64,000 nt of DNA, taken from positions 37,100-101,099 of the forward strand of contig CALFPO010000024.1 of assembly GCA_937919165.1 (NCBI GenBank). The letters are read 5' to 3'. The notes under the pieces are model-generated. The model was given only the letters and a program-made list of their open reading frames with translations. It had not been told where the DNA came from and made no database searches. Shown one piece after another: positions 16,713 to 25,076 of the stretch. The first letter of the stretch is position 1. Each line of letters starts with the position of its first letter. The position numbers and the translations under genes are program-made. Source of the DNA: an uncultured Bacillota bacterium. GTDB lineage: Bacteria > Bacillota_I > Bacilli_A > Erysipelotrichales > Erysipelotrichaceae.

Positions 16713-17885
16713 ATGCAATTCTCATTCAAGAAAATCAACATCGAATCGCCTACACCTACTACCCAGTTTGGTCATTCCGTTCAGACCTATCTGCTTTCTG
16801 AATATCGCGATCATCTCTATGCCAGAGTATTTGGTCTCAAGCAGGATGATGAATGGATAATCCACATCTCTTTCGATCTTCTATGCATGGATCTTGAACA
16901 CCGCAACCTTATTCAGGATGAAGTAAGGAAGTTCTACGGCAATGACAATATCCATCTCATCACTTCCGCAACCCATACCCACTATGCCAACAATCCTAAA
17001 GATGAGAAGTATCAGCCTTGGCTAATGAAGACTGTCATCAATGGCATCTGCTCAATGGAATACAAGGAATACGATGATGTCACAACTTCCTATCAGCACG
17101 TTCATACCAATGCTGTAGGCAAATCAAGAATCTCTGGATATGAGACAGGACTTGAGAATCTCTGTCTGATATCTCTTTTCTCAAAAGAAGAAAACCTTCT
17201 CAACATCGTCATAAACAACTGCCATCCTACAACGCTCATTGCTGATTCAAAGTTCTTCTCAGCTGAATATCCAGGCTATGTCCTGAAGCTTCTTGAAGAC
17301 AGCGAACCAGGCAACTACACCTTCATTCAGGGCGCATCAGGCGATATCTCCTCACGTTTCACCAGAAGCGGACAGGGATATGAAGATATGGTCGCTGGTG
17401 CCGAGAAACTGTATGGCGAAATTTCAGAGCTAATGGATCATCGCAAAGACAATCTTGTACCATTCAAGATTGAATACAAAGAGGTTCCTGTCGAATATGA
17501 GCATGACTTCTCGCCAGTTGATCTCTCAAAGATCAGAAGCGACCTTTCGCCACGTGAACTTGAAACCATCAGAATAGGCCAGCAGGTCAGAGAGAAGATG
17601 AACAGCAATACCGATTCTGAAGGCAGAATCATGAACGTCATCAAGGAAGCTGCCATCGCCGCTTTAGATCTTGGCAGTGTCAAGATCATCTTCTTCCCTA
17701 ATGAGATCTTCTCAGCCTATATGGAAGGTCTTGATCTCGACAAGACGATGCTTGTTTCATACTCAAACGGCTATGGACCATACGTTCTCCCTATCGACTT
17801 CCCATACATTACCTATGAGATGTTTACCGATACCCTGAGCAGAGACTGCAAGCTCAAGCTGATCGACATAATAAAAACCATCTAG
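16713..17885 (+). CDS. Neutral/alkaline ceramidase-like hydrolase
   Basis: A 390-residue protein resembling the N-terminal catalytic part of neutral/alkaline non-lysosomal ceramidases. Seen: ITSATHTHYAN at about residue 90 (family TATHTHSGPG), NNCHPTTLIADSKFFSAEYPGY at about 170 (family ACHPT...DYPG), and FIQGASGDISSRF at about 205. The His residues would bind zinc. It is much shorter than secreted ceramidases, lacks a signal peptide and the C-terminal domain, and so probably acts inside the cell on another amide substrate. GGAGG precedes the ATG. Confidence 0.75.
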   Translation: MQFSFKKINIESPTPTTQFGHSVQTYLLSEYRDHLYARVFGLKQDDEWIIHISFDLLCMDLEHRNLIQDEVRKFYGNDNIHLITSATHTHYANNPKDEKYQPWLMKTVINGICSMEYKEYDDVTTSYQHVHTNAVGKSRISGYETGLENLCLISLFSKEENLLNIVINNCHPTTLIADSKFFSAEYPGYVLKLLEDSEPGNYTFIQGASGDISSRFTRSGQGYEDMVAGAEKLYGEISELMDHRKDNLVPFKIEYKEVPVEYEHDFSPVDLSKIRSDLSPRELETIRIGQQVREKMNSNTDSEGRIMNVIKEAAIAALDLGSVKIIFFPNEIFSAYMEGLDLDKTMLVSYSNGYGPYVLPIDFPYITYEMFTDTLSRDCKLKLIDIIKTI

Positions 17886-17902
17886 TCCTTGCTAGATGGT
17901 TC
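17876..17902. terminator. Bidirectional terminator spanning two convergent stop codons
   Basis: AACCATCTAG-TCCTTG-CTAGATGGTT. The stem contains the stops of both the ceramidase-like gene (plus) and the PH-like membrane protein (minus), which overlap by 4 bp. Confidence 0.7.
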
Positions 17903-18430
17903 GTCTTCACTGCTTTCGTTTTCAAACCGCTTTCTTACCCATTCAGGAAGAACCAGCGGTTTTTCTTTATTCTTCTTTGCCTGAATGACATGGTATTCCT
18001 TGTCATGCATATACTTGTCCAGTACCTTGTAGGCTGAATCGACCTGGAAGGTATCGACACCTGTCTTGCTTCCATCGGCAAGCACAAACTCAAGGAAATC
18101 ATGGCCATCGGTATGTTCGATCTTCCATGACGCCACATCCTCATAGTCAAGCCAGAAAGCCTGCTCGCTGTTCTTGGAATTGTAGACGATCATGCCTTCA
18201 TCATAGATGTCCAGCACCTTATGTTCTGGAATGAGGAACAGTACAGCCAAAGCCATCATCGCAAAGAATAGACCTAATATCTTTCCCAACAGATAAGGAA
18301 CGAAGATGCCCAATGCCACACCAACAGCCAAACAGATGACTACGGCAAGCCTTGGCTTGAAAAGGACGATCTTTACAAGATTGCCTTTTGTCTTGACCTT
18401 ATCTAGACTTACGAATTCTTTCTTTTCCAT
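17882..18430 (-). CDS. Membrane protein with a PH-like cytoplasmic domain
   Basis: A 182-residue protein: two membrane helices at about residues 25-65 (VVICLAVGVALGIF and LGLFFAMMALAVLFL), then a beta-rich region of about 80 residues (VLDIYDEGMIVYN, FWLDYEDVASWKIEHTDG) that looks like a bacterial PH domain, and a charged tail. The longer reading from 18454 starts inside the terminator of the upstream PTS gene, so the ATG at 18430 (MEKKEF) is preferred. No ribosome site is evident. Function unknown. Confidence 0.7.
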   Translation of the reverse strand: MEKKEFVSLDKVKTKGNLVKIVLFKPRLAVVICLAVGVALGIFVPYLLGKILGLFFAMMALAVLFLIPEHKVLDIYDEGMIVYNSKNSEQAFWLDYEDVASWKIEHTDGHDFLEFVLADGSKTGVDTFQVDSAYKVLDKYMHDKEYHVIQAKKNKEKPLVLPEWVRKRFENESSEDEPSSKD

Positions 18431-18432
18431 TC

Positions 18433-18456
18433 CATAAAAAGAGGTTGTCTCCAACC
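18433..18456 (-). terminator. Rho-independent terminator after PTS IIB
   Basis: On the minus strand AGAGGTTG-GAGA-CAACCTCT followed by TTTTT, a few bases after the IIB stop. Confidence 0.85.
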
Positions 18457-18468
18457 TCTATCCATTTC

Positions 18469-18954
18469 TTATAAACCGTTCTTTGAAAGCAGTTCAAGGA
18501 AGTTTTCGGTTTCGTTCATAGTAGTAAGTCTGCTAGTAAGAACGCCACCTCTGAGTTCAGCGATTCTGCGGTATACCTTCGCATCATCTTCAGTTACGGC
18601 AATAGACTTAGTAACCATCTTGTATGTTGTTCCGTTGATTGGAGCAGCATTGCCTACGTTTACAGCCTGAACTTCAACGCCAGACTCAAGAATATCCAAC
18701 GCATCCTGAGGGAACTTAGCGATGACGAACATCGTCTCCTCTGGATGGTCCTTAGCATACTGGATTGTTTCGGCAACAGTCAGAACCAATACGGTGGTTC
18801 CACGTGCAGCCATAGGAAGCGCCATCTTCTGGATTGGGTCGGCAGCAACCTTGTCATTGCATACGATGATCTTGTCAGCACCGATGGAATTCATCCAAGT
18901 AACGGCAACCTGTCCATGGATCAGTCTATTATCAATTCTTAAATGTGTAATCAT
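18469..18954 (-). CDS. PTS mannose/fructose/sorbose-family IIB component
   Basis: A 161-residue cytoplasmic phosphocarrier. It takes the phosphate from IIA and passes it to the sugar during uptake through IIC/IID. LRIDNRLIHGQVAVTW at residues 5-20 holds the conserved phosphorylatable His. AAAGGGG precedes the start. It is separated from the IIC-IID genes by a terminator and has its own promoter with a cre site. The IIA partner is probably the gene at 27319. The substrate is likely an amino sugar, judging from nagA and murQ nearby; this is inference. Confidence 0.92.
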   Translation of the reverse strand: MITHLRIDNRLIHGQVAVTWMNSIGADKIIVCNDKVAADPIQKMALPMAARGTTVLVLTVAETIQYAKDHPEETMFVIAKFPQDALDILESGVEVQAVNVGNAAPINGTTYKMVTKSIAVTEDDAKVYRRIAELRGGVLTSRLTTMNETENFLELLSKNGL

Positions 18955-18977
18955 GAGATACCCCTTTCATCCATCTC

Positions 18978-19008
18978 ATTATATCATCGCATAAATAAAA
19001 ATGTGCAA
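18978..19008 (-). promoter_or_regulatory. Promoter of PTS IIB
   Basis: Minus-strand -35 TTGCAC (19003-19008) and consensus -10 TATAAT (18978-18983), with 19-nt spacing. The -35 overlaps both the cre site and the upstream terminator. Confidence 0.55.
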
Positions 19009-19027
19009 GCGTTTTCAGCCTGCACAT
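18999..19027 (-). terminator. Terminator/attenuator between PTS IID and IIB
   Basis: Minus-strand GAATGTGCA and TGCACATT pair around a 13-nt loop and are followed by a T run. It should stop or attenuate transcripts coming from IIC-IID before IIB. Confidence 0.65.
19004..19017. promoter_or_regulatory. Catabolite-responsive element (cre) candidate
   Basis: TGCAAGCGTTTTCA matches the CcpA consensus core TGNAANCGNWWNCA at every position. It overlaps the -35 of the IIB promoter and the loop and arm of the IID terminator, so CcpA binding would repress IIB transcription. Direct match seen; function inferred. Confidence 0.65.
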
Positions 19028-19059
19028 TCTTTTATTCTTTTTTTGCCTCTTCTTTTAGA

Positions 19060-19875
19060 TTAAGCCATCCAGCCTAATGCACCAAGAGCGAATGCAACTA
19101 CGAATAAGATAAGGATTACTGTCAGAGGAGAAGTCTTCTTGTACTTGATTAAGTACCAGCATCCGAATGTTAATGCTAATGGTACTAAGCAAGGGAAGAT
19201 AGCATCCAATACTGACTGTAAAGTCTTAGCTTCAACTGTAGAACCTTCGATTGTCAGGTCAGAACCTAACTTAACTGGTAATGTAGCACCGATCATAGAA
19301 GGAACGAAGCCGCCCATTACAGTAACGCCGAGGATAGAAGCAGCAACCTGAAGTTTATCAAGAGTACCAGCACCTGATACATCGTTGATAACGTTAACGC
19401 CCTGCTTGTAGCCATAGTTGAATAAAGGCCAACGTAATACGAATAATGCAACCAATGGAAGTGTAGAAGCTAAGATAGCGCCTACAGCTGAACCTTCGTT
19501 TGCAAGACCAGCAGCGATGATGTTGAATGGAGGAGTAACGAGTACAGCCTGGATTGTATCACCGATACCAGCTAAAGGACCCATAAGGGCAACCTTAAGG
19601 TTGTCGCCTACTTCTGGCTGGTAAGCTTCTTCCAAAGCTACGTCAGCACCGAAGATAAGTGCAGAAGCACCTGGGTGAGTATTGTAGAACTGCATGTGTC
19701 TTTCAAGTTCACGACACTGCTTTTCTTCAGTTTCATATAATTCTTTGATTACAGGAACCATTGCGTATGCATAGCCACCAGCCTGCATCTTTTCATAGTT
19801 CCAGCACCACTGTAATGCCCAGTTATGTCTTGAGCAAGCTTTCTTTAAAGCACCCGCAGTTAACTTATTAGACAT
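19060..19875 (-). CDS. PTS mannose-family IID component
   Basis: A 271-residue membrane subunit that works with IIC. Seen: the N-terminal SRHNWALQWCWNYEKMQAGGYAYAMVP typical of IID (only short parts are diagnostic), VALMGPLAGIGDTIQAVLVTP near residue 105, and C-terminal membrane helices ending LILFVVAFALGALGWMA. Its ATG overlaps the IIC stop by one base (TAATG), so both are made from one message. A terminator follows before IIB. Confidence 0.93.
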   Translation of the reverse strand: MSNKLTAGALKKACSRHNWALQWCWNYEKMQAGGYAYAMVPVIKELYETEEKQCRELERHMQFYNTHPGASALIFGADVALEEAYQPEVGDNLKVALMGPLAGIGDTIQAVLVTPPFNIIAAGLANEGSAVGAILASTLPLVALFVLRWPLFNYGYKQGVNVINDVSGAGTLDKLQVAASILGVTVMGGFVPSMIGATLPVKLGSDLTIEGSTVEAKTLQSVLDAIFPCLVPLALTFGCWYLIKYKKTSPLTVILILFVVAFALGALGWMA

Positions 19876-20597
19876 TATTTAGCACCTCCTACAAAGAAAC
19901 TAGCTGCAGCTAAACCAACTAAAGCCAGAGCCAGAGTTCCCATACCAGCGTAAGCATAGAGAACGAAACCGATAATGAAGAATGGCCAGTACTTCTTGAG
20001 ATCCATGTAAGAAAGAAGAAGTGCGAAACCAACGGCTGGTAATACCTTACCAACAACTCTCAAACCGTTAGCGATCCACTCGATAGATGTAGCGAAGTTT
20101 GTAACTGCTACAACGTTATCGATTAAGATCATACCGAATACAACTGGTAACATACGTGATAAAGCCCATGGAAGAGTACCGCAAAGAGTTGCTAATTCGA
20201 ACTTCTTGATGTTGTTCTCAGCCAAAGCCTTTTCACCTAAGTGCTGGAATACAGTAGTAGTAGCTCTACCTAAGATATCCATTTCAGACATCAGCAGGGA
20301 GATACCCTGTGCTACGACGATACCAGCGTCGACGTTTCCTGTCTTTGCACCAACAACGGTACCGAAAATAGCACCAGTGATGAAATCAGGAATTGTTGCA
20401 CCACCATAAGTATAGAAACCTAAGCTGTTGATAAGCATAACTGAGCCTACCTGTAAGCCTGTGTTGATATCACCAACGCACAGACCAGCTAAGATCGCTG
20501 TAATTATAGGAGTACGAACACCGATTCCGGATAAATCTAGAACCATAGCCACACCTGACCATAGACCTAAAATTATACCCAACATTAAATTGCTCAT
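19875..20597 (-). CDS. PTS mannose-family IIC component
   Basis: A 240-residue integral membrane permease of the mannose/sorbose PTS family. Seen: GLCVGDINTGLQVGS (near residue 40), the conserved IIC motif, plus about six to eight helices rich in Gly and Ala. The start MSNLMLGIILG at 20597 is preferred over an upstream ATG in the same frame because AAGGAGG lies 12 nt before it and IIC homology begins there. First gene of the IIC-IID transcript. Substrate unknown; likely an amino sugar from genomic context. Confidence 0.92.
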   Translation of the reverse strand: MSNLMLGIILGLWSGVAMVLDLSGIGVRTPIITAILAGLCVGDINTGLQVGSVMLINSLGFYTYGGATIPDFITGAIFGTVVGAKTGNVDAGIVVAQGISLLMSEMDILGRATTTVFQHLGEKALAENNIKKFELATLCGTLPWALSRMLPVVFGMILIDNVVAVTNFATSIEWIANGLRVVGKVLPAVGFALLLSYMDLKKYWPFFIIGFVLYAYAGMGTLALALVGLAAASFFVGGAK

Positions 20598-20624
20598 ATA
20601 ATTTATGAACCTCCTTATACTATT

Positions 20625-20653
20625 ATTATAGTTAGTCAATTCACAAGTTTCAA
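20625..20653 (-). promoter_or_regulatory. Promoter of the PTS IIC-IID transcript
   Basis: Minus-strand -35 TTGAAA (20648-20653), 17-nt spacer and consensus -10 TATAAT (20625-20630). Confidence 0.6.
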
Positions 20654-20660
20654 CAATTTT

Positions 20661-20690
20661 CACATAATCATCACATAATCATCACATATG
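20661..20690. repeat. 11-bp tandem repeat between divergent genes
   Basis: CACATAATCAT occurs twice in tandem and a third time as CACATATG, with an exact 11-bp period. It sits between the IIC promoter and the 20722 gene. The one-helical-turn spacing suggests a regulator-binding array; no regulator is identified. Confidence 0.5.
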
Positions 20691-20721
20691 CTAAAATAGA
20701 TAAGAAGCTGAGGTAAAAACT

Positions 20722-21372
20722 ATGCAACTCAAATTCTATAAGAAATCAACATTATTGCTTGGCTTGGTTCTGGCCATCGATGCCCTTGCCATTGCCTTGC
20801 TTATCATTTATCGCGAAGCCTGGGCTGACCACAAGTTTGCGGTCATCGCTGGATTCGTTCTCTTCCTGTTTATCCTGTCGACCTGCTATTCATACTATGA
20901 TCTGAATGCCGACAAGAACATGATCAGGAAGATGGTAGCCAACGGCGATGTCGCCATGGCCAACGTCAAGAGCGGAACATTCGTAAGATTCGCTAGAGAC
21001 GCAAGACTCAGAAACCATGTCTACTGGAAGCTTGACATCGATCTATATGATGATGATATGCAGAAGATCTCCAAGACCATCGTCGAGAAATTCTCCACTC
21101 ACCAGACATCCATTCCTGAAGGCTTTGTATATGTCACTTACGACAAGAACAGACCAGATGACATACTGATCATTCCTAATGTCATCATCTCTTCCATCCC
21201 TGAATACGAGACGCTGGTAAGAGAATATGAGAAAAAGATCAAGCCCAAATATCTCAACGCCTACTATAAGGATGGCATGATTCTCCAGTCCTACAAGGAC
21301 TCGATCCAGGAAGAGAAAGCCTACTACAAGGAGTTCCTGGAAAAGGTAAACGAAACCACCAAGAAGAGCTAA
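20722..21372 (+). CDS. Membrane-anchored protein of unknown function
   Basis: A 216-residue protein not assigned to a family. Two hydrophobic helices (about residues 12-30 and 39-58) are followed by a roughly 150-residue soluble region with alternating charged strands (KSGTFVRFARDARLRNHVYWK, DDILIIPNVIISSIPEYE) and a Lys/Glu-rich C-terminal helix. CTGAGGTAAAAACT precedes the ATG. A terminator overlaps the stop, so it is probably transcribed alone, divergently from the PTS. Confidence 0.7.
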   Translation: MQLKFYKKSTLLLGLVLAIDALAIALLIIYREAWADHKFAVIAGFVLFLFILSTCYSYYDLNADKNMIRKMVANGDVAMANVKSGTFVRFARDARLRNHVYWKLDIDLYDDDMQKISKTIVEKFSTHQTSIPEGFVYVTYDKNRPDDILIIPNVIISSIPEYETLVREYEKKIKPKYLNAYYKDGMILQSYKDSIQEEKAYYKEFLEKVNETTKKS

Positions 21373-21387
21373 GCTCTTCTTTTTTTA
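21360..21387 (+). terminator. Rho-independent terminator
   Basis: AAGAAGAGC-TAA-GCTCTTCTT plus a T run; the loop carries the stop codon of the upstream gene. Confidence 0.85.
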
Positions 21388-21419
21388 TCCATATGGCTAT
21401 ATAATTGAAAAGTCGGCTT

Positions 21420-22283
21420 ATGGATGCATATGATTTCAACAAAGATTTGGTATTAGATGAATCGCAAGATTCTAGACATAGAAGATTTAGAAGACACACT
21501 ATCAAAACGCTCTTTACCTTAAATCTATTTTTGTTGTGCTTCGCCTTTCTATGCATGAAAGTGACGGACATCATCCACGCCTACACCTTCTCTCATCAGG
21601 AACATGATGCCATAACCTGCTATCGTGCAGAGAAGCTAAAGGATAGATATCTTTCAACATATTCATATCTTGACTCAAGAGCCAACAACGTCGATCTCGA
21701 TACGCTCAACAGGTCCATGAAGGCCAGCTATCGCGGCGACTTCGACTATGAAGAATATTCAGGAACATTTGGTCCATATACAGATGAAGCATGGTCTGTC
21801 TGGTCACATGCCAACGTTCTCTACTATCAAGGTCTGATTCATGGTTCCGACAATAGCAGACAATGTACCTTCTTCGCCCAGATGTGGTTCTATGACATCT
21901 ATGGCTTCAACTCATCACTTGATGGACCAAGCGGCGATGGAGCGCACTTCGCCTACAACGTCTATTACGCCAACACCTATCTAGATGATGAAGGAAATAT
22001 ATGCTATCTATTCTCCCTTGACGATTTCCCTAAAGCTATGGGACTCATATCGATAAGAAGTTCTGCAAACCCTGATGGACATGTCGTATGTGTAGATGAG
22101 GCAGATTACTTCAGCAACACCATCACCATCTCCGATGGCAACACCACCAACATCGGCGATGTGACAATCAGAAAAGAGATGAGCTTTGATGAGTTCTACA
22201 GCACATATCCTGGATACTATGTATATGTCAATCCAACTTCAGAGCTAGCTTTATCAATAACAGAAAAAAGAGCTGATTACTAA
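21420..22283 (+). CDS. Membrane-anchored CHAP-domain protein, probable peptidoglycan amidase
   Basis: About 287 residues. A basic N-terminus (HRRFRRHTIK) leads into one membrane anchor (LFTLNLFLLCFAFLCM, about residues 30-46), placing the rest outside. The C-terminal half fits a CHAP amidase: SRQCTFFAQMWFYDIYGFN with the nucleophile Cys (about residue 155), PDGHVVCVDEA with the His (about 225), and ITISDGNTT with the Asn/Asp. CHAP enzymes cut peptidoglycan cross-bridges or amide bonds. The ATG at 21420 is chosen; a TTG at 21405 is the alternative. TATAAT ends 14 nt upstream and there is no Shine-Dalgarno site. Confidence 0.75.
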   Translation: MDAYDFNKDLVLDESQDSRHRRFRRHTIKTLFTLNLFLLCFAFLCMKVTDIIHAYTFSHQEHDAITCYRAEKLKDRYLSTYSYLDSRANNVDLDTLNRSMKASYRGDFDYEEYSGTFGPYTDEAWSVWSHANVLYYQGLIHGSDNSRQCTFFAQMWFYDIYGFNSSLDGPSGDGAHFAYNVYYANTYLDDEGNICYLFSLDDFPKAMGLISIRSSANPDGHVVCVDEADYFSNTITISDGNTTNIGDVTIRKEMSFDEFYSTYPGYYVYVNPTSELALSITEKRADY

Positions 22284-22292
22284 TGATCGGCT
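22265..22292. terminator. Imperfect terminator between convergent CHAP and murQ genes
   Basis: AAAAAAGAGCTGAT...ATCGGCTCT pairs with one mismatch. On the minus strand it ends in a T run, so it mainly serves the murQ operon. Confidence 0.5.
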
Positions 22293-22300
22293 CTATTTAT

Positions 22301-23188
22301 CTATATATTCCTAATTACGCCATTTGCCTTAGCCAAGGCTTCAATGGCTTTTTCTTTATCATAGCCAAACAGAATCATGACAATCGCCAGCTTGCAGCTG
22401 TTGTCTGTTTCCTTGAGGACGGCATTGGCCGTCTCATAGTCGCAGTCCGTTGCCTGCATGACGATATTGTGGCATCTTTCTACCAGCTTCTCGTTTGTGG
22501 CCTTCACATCAACCATCAGATTGCCATAAACCTTTCCGACCTTGATCATCGTTACGGTTGAGATCATGTTCAGGATGATCTTCTGGCAGGTTCCTGACTT
22601 AAGTCTGGTCGAGCCAGTCAGCACCTCTGGACCGGCACTTACTTCGATTGGATAGTCGACATGCTTGGCAATCTCGGTATTCATGTTGCAACACAAGCAG
22701 CCTGTAGCTGCGCCGATTTCTCTTGCATAATCCAATCCGCCTATGACATATGGCGTTCTGCCGCTGGCAGCAATGCCCAGCACGAAATCTTCGCTTTTTA
22801 GATCTATCTTCTGCAGATCGCTTATTCCCAGTTCCTTAGAATCTTCAGCGCCCTCTACAGCCTTCACAAAAGCCATGTCGCCTCCGGCAATGAGCCCCAC
22901 AAATCTTTCGCAGTTGAAGGTTGGCACAACCTCTACAGCATCCATAAGGCCCATTCTGCCGCTGGTTCCCGCACCCATGTAGATGATGCGTCCACCCTTT
23001 TCATAGGTTTCGACAGTCTTGTTTATCAATGCCGCGATCTCAGGCAAAGCCTTTCTTACAGCCTCCAGGACATTCTTGTCTTCCTCGTTCATCAAAGAAA
23101 GGATCTCTTCAATGCTTAGGACATCAAGGTTCATGGTGCCGGTGTTTCTTGTCTCGGTAGATAAGCCCTTGAGATCTACTTTTGCCAC
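22301..23188 (-). CDS. murQ: N-acetylmuramic acid 6-phosphate etherase
   Basis: MurQ removes D-lactate from MurNAc-6-P to give GlcNAc-6-P during cell-wall recycling or use of imported MurNAc. A 295-residue SIS protein with GAGTSGRMGLMDAVEVVPTFN (about residue 73), GIAASGRTPYVIGGLDYA (about 135) and RLKSGTCQKIILNMIST (about 195), all MurQ signatures. The GTG start at 23188 follows CGGAGG and overlaps the nagA end by 13 bp. Last gene of the six-gene amino-sugar operon; its product feeds the NagA encoded just upstream. Confidence 0.95.
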   Translation of the reverse strand: MAKVDLKGLSTETRNTGTMNLDVLSIEEILSLMNEEDKNVLEAVRKALPEIAALINKTVETYEKGGRIIYMGAGTSGRMGLMDAVEVVPTFNCERFVGLIAGGDMAFVKAVEGAEDSKELGISDLQKIDLKSEDFVLGIAASGRTPYVIGGLDYAREIGAATGCLCCNMNTEIAKHVDYPIEVSAGPEVLTGSTRLKSGTCQKIILNMISTVTMIKVGKVYGNLMVDVKATNEKLVERCHNIVMQATDCDYETANAVLKETDNSCKLAIVMILFGYDKEKAIEALAKANGVIRNI

Positions 23189-24324
23189 AACTTTCCTCCG
23201 ATATAGGTAGCCTTGGTGTTGAAGTTATCATCGAAGACAGCGATATCAGCCTTGTAGTTCTCCTTGATGAGACCTCTGTTGTTTATTCCTAGCATGCGCA
23301 TCGGATTGATGGTGGCAGCATTCATGGCTGTCACGAAATCGATGTTTGCTTCGTGGATCGCATAATCGAGAATGTGATTCAGCTTATGGCATGAGCCCGC
23401 CAATGTTTCGGTACCGGTGATGTAGCCTACGCCATCCTTGGTGATGGTGGTTGTACGTCCCTTATCCTCGAAGGTGTATACGCCAGGCTTGAGGCCCTTG
23501 ATGTTTACGGAATCGGTAATGAGGATGAACTTGTCCTTGCCTTTTACCTTAGCCAGAATGTTGGCAGCATACTTATTGACATGGATGCCATCGCAGATGC
23601 ATTCAGCGTAGCAGTTGTCATGATACATGGCAGCACCGACAACGCCAGGTTCACGATGATGCAAGCCCTTCATGCCGTTGTATGTATGGGTGAAGCTTGT
23701 TGCGCCATGTTCAATGGCTTCCTTGCAGATATCGAAAGTTGCGCCAGTATGTCCCAAAGAAACCTTCATGCCCTTTGATACGCAATAGTCGATTACCGAA
23801 TAGTCGCCATTGAGCATTTCAGGGGCAATCATCACATAGATCAGATGTCCCTTGCAGGCATCATTGAACTCGTCGATGACTTCCTTGTCAGGAATGATCT
23901 GGAAATCAAGATTCTGGGCTCCTCTTTCCTTTCCTGAACAGATGAATGGCCCTTCCTCATATACGCCAAGGATGTTGGTGCCGAATGTTGGCTTCTCGAT
24001 GAACTTGCCGATATTCTTGAGGGCCTTCACCAGACCCTTTCTTGGGAATGATGAGATGGAAGCCAAGGTGCTTGTGACACCTTCGCTTGGAAGATATGAT
24101 GTCCATTCCTTCAGCCACTCCAATGTTGCGGTATTGGACTCTAATTTGTTGTAGCCATGATTGTGGATATCACACAGACCAGGCATAACAATCTTGTCGC
24201 CATAGTCCTTGTCGGCCTTGAACAGACCATATGGATATACGCCAGTGATCGTATCTCCTTCAATCTTGATCTGCCTAGGCTGCAGCTTCTCTTCAAAATA
24301 GACTCTCTTTGACTGTATTATCAT
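23176..24324 (-). CDS. nagA: N-acetylglucosamine-6-phosphate deacetylase
   Basis: NagA hydrolyses GlcNAc-6-P to GlcN-6-P and acetate. A 382-residue amidohydrolase with GLCDIHNHGYN (metal-site HxH, about residue 50), YEEGPFI (about 125), SLGHTGATFDICKEA (about 190), THTYNGMKGLHHREPGVVGA (about 213) and LITDSVN with the catalytic Asp (about 270). It overlaps murQ by 13 bp. The downstream deaminase NagB is not in the window. Confidence 0.96.
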   Translation of the reverse strand: MIIQSKRVYFEEKLQPRQIKIEGDTITGVYPYGLFKADKDYGDKIVMPGLCDIHNHGYNKLESNTATLEWLKEWTSYLPSEGVTSTLASISSFPRKGLVKALKNIGKFIEKPTFGTNILGVYEEGPFICSGKERGAQNLDFQIIPDKEVIDEFNDACKGHLIYVMIAPEMLNGDYSVIDYCVSKGMKVSLGHTGATFDICKEAIEHGATSFTHTYNGMKGLHHREPGVVGAAMYHDNCYAECICDGIHVNKYAANILAKVKGKDKFILITDSVNIKGLKPGVYTFEDKGRTTTITKDGVGYITGTETLAGSCHKLNHILDYAIHEANIDFVTAMNAATINPMRMLGINNRGLIKENYKADIAVFDDNFNTKATYIGGKLWQK

Positions 24325-24368
24325 TGTTTTTCTCTCCCTTATGATTATGATAGCACCGCTATGCTTGA

Positions 24369-25010
24369 CTATCTAAACAGCAGGATGGTCGATACTGCCA
24401 CCAGCATCTGGCACACCACATTGGATATCTCGATTGCCCAATGGACCTTGGGCTTCTTGAGATCCGATCCGATGCCCACCAGACACAGGAACACAAACAG
24501 GCAGATCGCCACACCATACATTGCAATGCACAGCATCTTTCCTGATTTTATGGCCAAGGCAATAAGCGATGAATAGATCAATATATAGCCTACAGCTCCT
24601 GTCAGTACGGCTGCCGTATTGAACTTGCCGGTCCTGTATACGATGAATGCCAATAGGGCCACAACGCATATAAGCATGATCGCAAGCACGGCGAAGCTCA
24701 ATCCCAGCACATGACTTGATAAAGCCATGCCTGAAAGCAATATTCCCGAATTGACGTAGAACACCAGATTGACGGGCATCTTGAATTCAAACTTTCCTAG
24801 TCCCACCAGACACTTGACGGTCGGGATAGTGAAGCCAAAGACAAGCGACATGAGCATGCCTATGGCATAGATGATAAGGACTGGCTTTGCCATAAGAGAC
24901 TTCATGTTCAATAGAACCGTAATCGAAGTGATGCTGTAGAAGATCGGATTGATATAGTCGAACAATCCTAAAGCTAGCGAGAATGAATTCATTTTTTCTT
25001 TGTTATTCAT
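24369..25010 (-). CDS. Polytopic membrane protein in the amino-sugar operon
   Basis: A 213-residue protein with about seven hydrophobic helices and very few charged residues; not recognised. The N-terminus MNNKEKMNSFSLALGLFDYINPIFYS is followed by evenly spaced membrane segments to the C-terminal LVAVSTILLFR. It lies between the SIS genes and nagA in the same orientation, so it may be a transporter or sensor for the same sugar. GGAGGTCATATG precedes the start. No PTS or other transporter motif is present. Confidence 0.8.
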   Translation of the reverse strand: MNNKEKMNSFSLALGLFDYINPIFYSITSITVLLNMKSLMAKPVLIIYAIGMLMSLVFGFTIPTVKCLVGLGKFEFKMPVNLVFYVNSGILLSGMALSSHVLGLSFAVLAIMLICVVALLAFIVYRTGKFNTAAVLTGAVGYILIYSSLIALAIKSGKMLCIAMYGVAICLFVFLCLVGIGSDLKKPKVHWAIEISNVVCQMLVAVSTILLFR

Positions 25011-25054
25011 ATGACCTCCAGACGAAAATGATGAATGATGCTTGATGCTAAATT

Positions 25055-25075
25055 AAGAAGCCCTTGCGGGCCTCT
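25055..25075 (-). terminator. Internal attenuator-like hairpin
   Basis: Minus-strand AGAGGCCC-GCAA-GGGCTTCT (one G-T wobble) then a weak T-rich stretch, in the 66-bp gap between the first SIS gene and the membrane-protein gene. It may lower expression of the distal genes membrane protein-nagA-murQ. Confidence 0.5.
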
Positions 25076-25076
25076 A

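Noticed and set aside
18431..18454. Longer N-terminus for the PH-like membrane protein
   Set aside because: The extra codons fall in the terminator stem of the PTS IIB gene.
20661..20690. CRISPR-like repeat
   Set aside because: Repeats are 11 bp with no spacers and no cas genes are present; it is a simple tandem repeat.
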